Assembly: GCA_031373785.1 (NCBI GenBank)
Contig: JANMNE010000421.1
Coordinates: forward strand, 1 to 6,953
Source: JAENVT01 sp031373785
Lineage (GTDB): Bacteria > Actinomycetota > Acidimicrobiia > Acidimicrobiales > Ilumatobacteraceae
Direction of reading: 5' to 3'
Length of the DNA stretch: 6,953 nt
Shown one piece after another: positions 5,662 through 6,953 of the stretch; the stretch's first letter is position 1, and the number at the start of each line of letters is the position of its first letter. A program made the translations under genes and the position numbers. Under the pieces are notes generated by a model that saw nothing but the letters and a program-made list of their open reading frames with translations, made no database searches and was not told the DNA's origin.

Positions 5662-6732
5662 TCAGATCGCGGCCTGGTTCGGAACGAACAGCACCACACT
5701 GACGAAGTTCAGTTGCGTCAGGCTGGCGTTCGGTTCCACTTCGACGATCGGCGATCGGCTCCCGAGCTTGCGGGTAACCGCGGTGATCTTGCCGATCGGA
5801 ATGCTCTGCGGCGCCAGGCTTTTCGTGCCGCCGGCCGTCTCGACCGTGTCGCCGACCTTCACGTTGGTCAGCGCCGTGTCGTCGATCAAGCTGAACAGCA
5901 ACGGGCGATCGGCACCCTGGCCGTCGATGTCACCGGTCTCTCGCCGCACCGTCACGTCGGGCAACGTCGTCGTGGTCGTCGAGCTCGTCGAGGTCGTGCT
6001 CTGATTCGGTGTCGCGCCGACGTCAGTCGAAGCTGCTGTCGTGGTCGTCGACGACAGCGGTTCCGTGGTGGTCGTCGTCGTACTGGTCGTCGTGGTCGTG
6101 TCGAGCGGGCGGCCGCTGATCGCGGTGTTGAGTGGTGCGATCGAGGTGGTCGAGGTGGCATCTTCCTCATCGACGCGGCTCAGCACCTGGGCCTGCACGG
6201 AGAACTGCGGATCGGTGATCAACATCACCACGCAGCGGTCGGGATAGACCTTGGTGACCTTGCCGATCAACCCGGCACCGTCGGTGACGGGCATGCCGAC
6301 GGCGATGCCATCACGCGTGCCGACGGTGATCTCGACGGTGTTCTGGAAGTTGCTCGGCGCCTCGCCCACCACCTGGGCGATCACGCTCTTGTAGCTGTGC
6401 ACCGACGTCAGGCGATAGAGCCGCAACAGTTCGTAGAACTTGGTGATCGCCGTCTGCGCTTCGATCTCGGCACCCTTTTGATGCTCGACCTGATCGTGCA
6501 GCGCTTCGTTCTCGGCGCGCAGGTTGTCGTAGTTGGTGATGCCGTACCACGCGTTGGCAACCGGCTTCGACACGGCTTCGGCGGCGATATCGAAGGGGCG
6601 CAGGACCACCGCGAACGCCTGGCGGGCCTTGTCGATGAACGCGTTGTTGCCGCGACGATCGAGCGTGATCAACAGCAGCGAGGTCAAAATGAGCAGCACA
6701 ACAACGCGGCGGCGGCTCAACGACGAAAGCAC
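5662..6732 (-). CDS. mreC: MreC, rod shape-determining protein, with Thr/Ser-rich insertion
   Basis: MreC is the bitopic scaffold that joins cytoplasmic MreB to extracytoplasmic PBP2 and RodA. After a basic N-terminus (RRR at 7-9) there is one membrane helix (about 10-24). A coiled coil follows at about 67-105 (YDNLRAENEALHDQVEHQ). The first beta domain carries VVGEAPSNFQNTVEI at 121-135, GAGLIGKVTKV at 152-162 and the typical LLITDP-like LITDPQFSVQAQVL at 171-184. The second half resumes with TGDIDGQGADRPLLF at 266-280 and NVKVGDTVETAGG at 290-302, ending in PIGKI near 312. Between them, residues about 192-257 are mostly Thr and Ser, which is not part of the core MreC fold. The start is GTG 6732, 16 nt after the mreB stop. 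The length of 356 fits MreC plus an insertion. Confidence 0.95.
   Translation of the reverse strand: MLSSLSRRRVVVLLILTSLLLITLDRRGNNAFIDKARQAFAVVLRPFDIAAEAVSKPVANAWYGITNYDNLRAENEALHDQVEHQKGAEIEAQTAITKFYELLRLYRLTSVHSYKSVIAQVVGEAPSNFQNTVEITVGTRDGIAVGMPVTDGAGLIGKVTKVYPDRCVVMLITDPQFSVQAQVLSRVDEEDATSTTSIAPLNTAISGRPLDTTTTTSTTTTTTEPLSSTTTTAASTDVGATPNQSTTSTSSTTTTTLPDVTVRRETGDIDGQGADRPLLFSLIDDTALTNVKVGDTVETAGGTKSLAPQSIPIGKITAVTRKLGSRSPIVEVEPNASLTQLNFVSVVLFVPNQAAI
5962..6159 (-). other. Thr/Ser-rich low-complexity tract within MreC
   Basis: Residues 192-257 of MreC hold Thr runs such as DTTTTTSTTTTTTEP (211-225) and STTTTTLPD (251-259), with small and polar residues between. The plus strand shows this as a run of gtc/cgt/ggt triplets. 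The tract stays in frame and is flanked on both sides by recognisable MreC sequence, so it is an insertion and not a frameshift. It should be disordered and lies outside the membrane. Similar Thr/Ser linkers in actinobacterial exported proteins are often O-mannosylated; whether this one is cannot be seen. Confidence 0.85.
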
Positions 6733-6748
6733 TGGTGGCCTGTGGCGA

Positions 6749-6953
6749 CTAGTCGTCGCCGCCGAGGGACATCAACCCGCGCATCGCGTCGATGTTCTCG
6801 AGTGCTCGCCCGGAACCGATCACCACGCTGTACAGCGGATCATGGGCGATCTTGATGGGCATGCCGGTCTCGTGGGCGAGACGTCGGTTGATCCCGGCGA
6901 GCAGTGCGCCTCCGCCGGTGACCATGATGCCTTGCTCCATGATGTCGGCGGCC
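6749..6953 (-). CDS. mreB: MreB, actin-like rod-shape protein, C-terminal 67 residues; 5' part outside window
   Basis: MreB is the bacterial actin homologue that forms membrane-bound filaments and directs side-wall synthesis. Only the C-terminus is present; the frame runs off the right edge. The visible part has the strongly conserved MreB nucleotide-binding segment (GIMVTGGGALLAGINRRL, beginning 8 residues after the first complete codon) and the downstream HDPLYSVVIGSGRALEN element, then a short tail ending LGGDD and a TAG stop at 6751-6749. It is the first gene of the unit seen here and is followed by mreC after 16 nt. The ATPase and polymerisation motifs of the N-terminal half cannot be checked. 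Confidence 0.97.
   Translation of the reverse strand, partial: AADIMEQGIMVTGGGALLAGINRRLAHETGMPIKIAHDPLYSVVIGSGRALENIDAMRGLMSLGGDD

Larger units (their letters stand above)
1..6953 (-). other. Elongasome operon mreB-mreC-mreD-mrdA-rodA followed by RNase E/G gene
   Basis: Six genes share one strand. Gaps in transcription order are 16, 3, 51, 8 and 257 nt. The first five encode the filament, the scaffold and the two wall polymerising enzymes of rod-type elongation and are very likely cotranscribed from a promoter beyond 6953. No canonical terminator was found after rodA, so read-through into the ribonuclease gene is possible next to its own putative promoter. A comparable mreBCD to rng link exists in E. 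coli. Confidence 0.8.

Noticed and set aside
3109..6855. Open frame of 1248 codons on the plus strand, antisense to PBP2, mreD and mreC
   Set aside because: PBP2, mreD and mreC all happen to be in the same frame, and this antisense frame is codon-aligned with them. It stays open because the sense codons that would create antisense stops (TCA, TTA, CTA) are rare in this G+C-rich genome. Its product is compositionally odd (rich in Arg, His, Asp, Gln) and resembles no family I know.

Overview
The window is a stretch of a cell-shape and peptidoglycan-elongation operon from a G+C-rich actinobacterium. All genes lie on the minus strand, so transcription runs from the right edge to the left edge. 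The order is mreB (3' end only), mreC, mreD, a class B penicillin-binding protein of the PBP2 type (mrdA), rodA, and an RNase E/G family ribonuclease (5' part only). High G+C, GTG starts, Thr/Ser-rich runs in an exported protein and a long disordered N-terminus on the ribonuclease fit Actinomycetota. I lean towards Acidimicrobiia (Ilumatobacter-like), but that placement is inference from gene style and not a search result.

Layout: mreB ends at 6749. mreC starts 16 nt later, and mreD starts 3 nt after the mreC stop. PBP2 starts 51 nt after mreD, and rodA starts 8 nt after PBP2. This spacing is what one cotranscribed, partly translationally coupled unit looks like. Its promoter must lie beyond the right edge. 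A 257-nt gap (1323-1579) then separates rodA from the ribonuclease gene. It holds a plausible promoter, an 8-bp inverted repeat with a U-rich loop, a second hairpin and a clear Shine-Dalgarno sequence, so the ribonuclease probably also has its own leader and control.

How the genes work together: MreB polymerises under the membrane and guides the elongasome. MreC and MreD link it to the periplasmic enzymes. RodA (SEDS glycosyltransferase) polymerises lipid II, and PBP2 cross-links the strands. The ribonuclease belongs to RNA processing, but its neighbourhood to mre genes is old: E. coli also has rng (cafA) downstream of mreBCD.

I do not see a previously undescribed defence or mobile system. 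The parts worth a second look are lineage-specific elaborations of known proteins: a Thr-rich insertion inside MreC, a Ser at the usually Trp position of the RodA GA..W motif, paired cysteines and an insertion in PBP2, a charged disordered extension on the ribonuclease, and the structured rodA-ribonuclease intergenic region.
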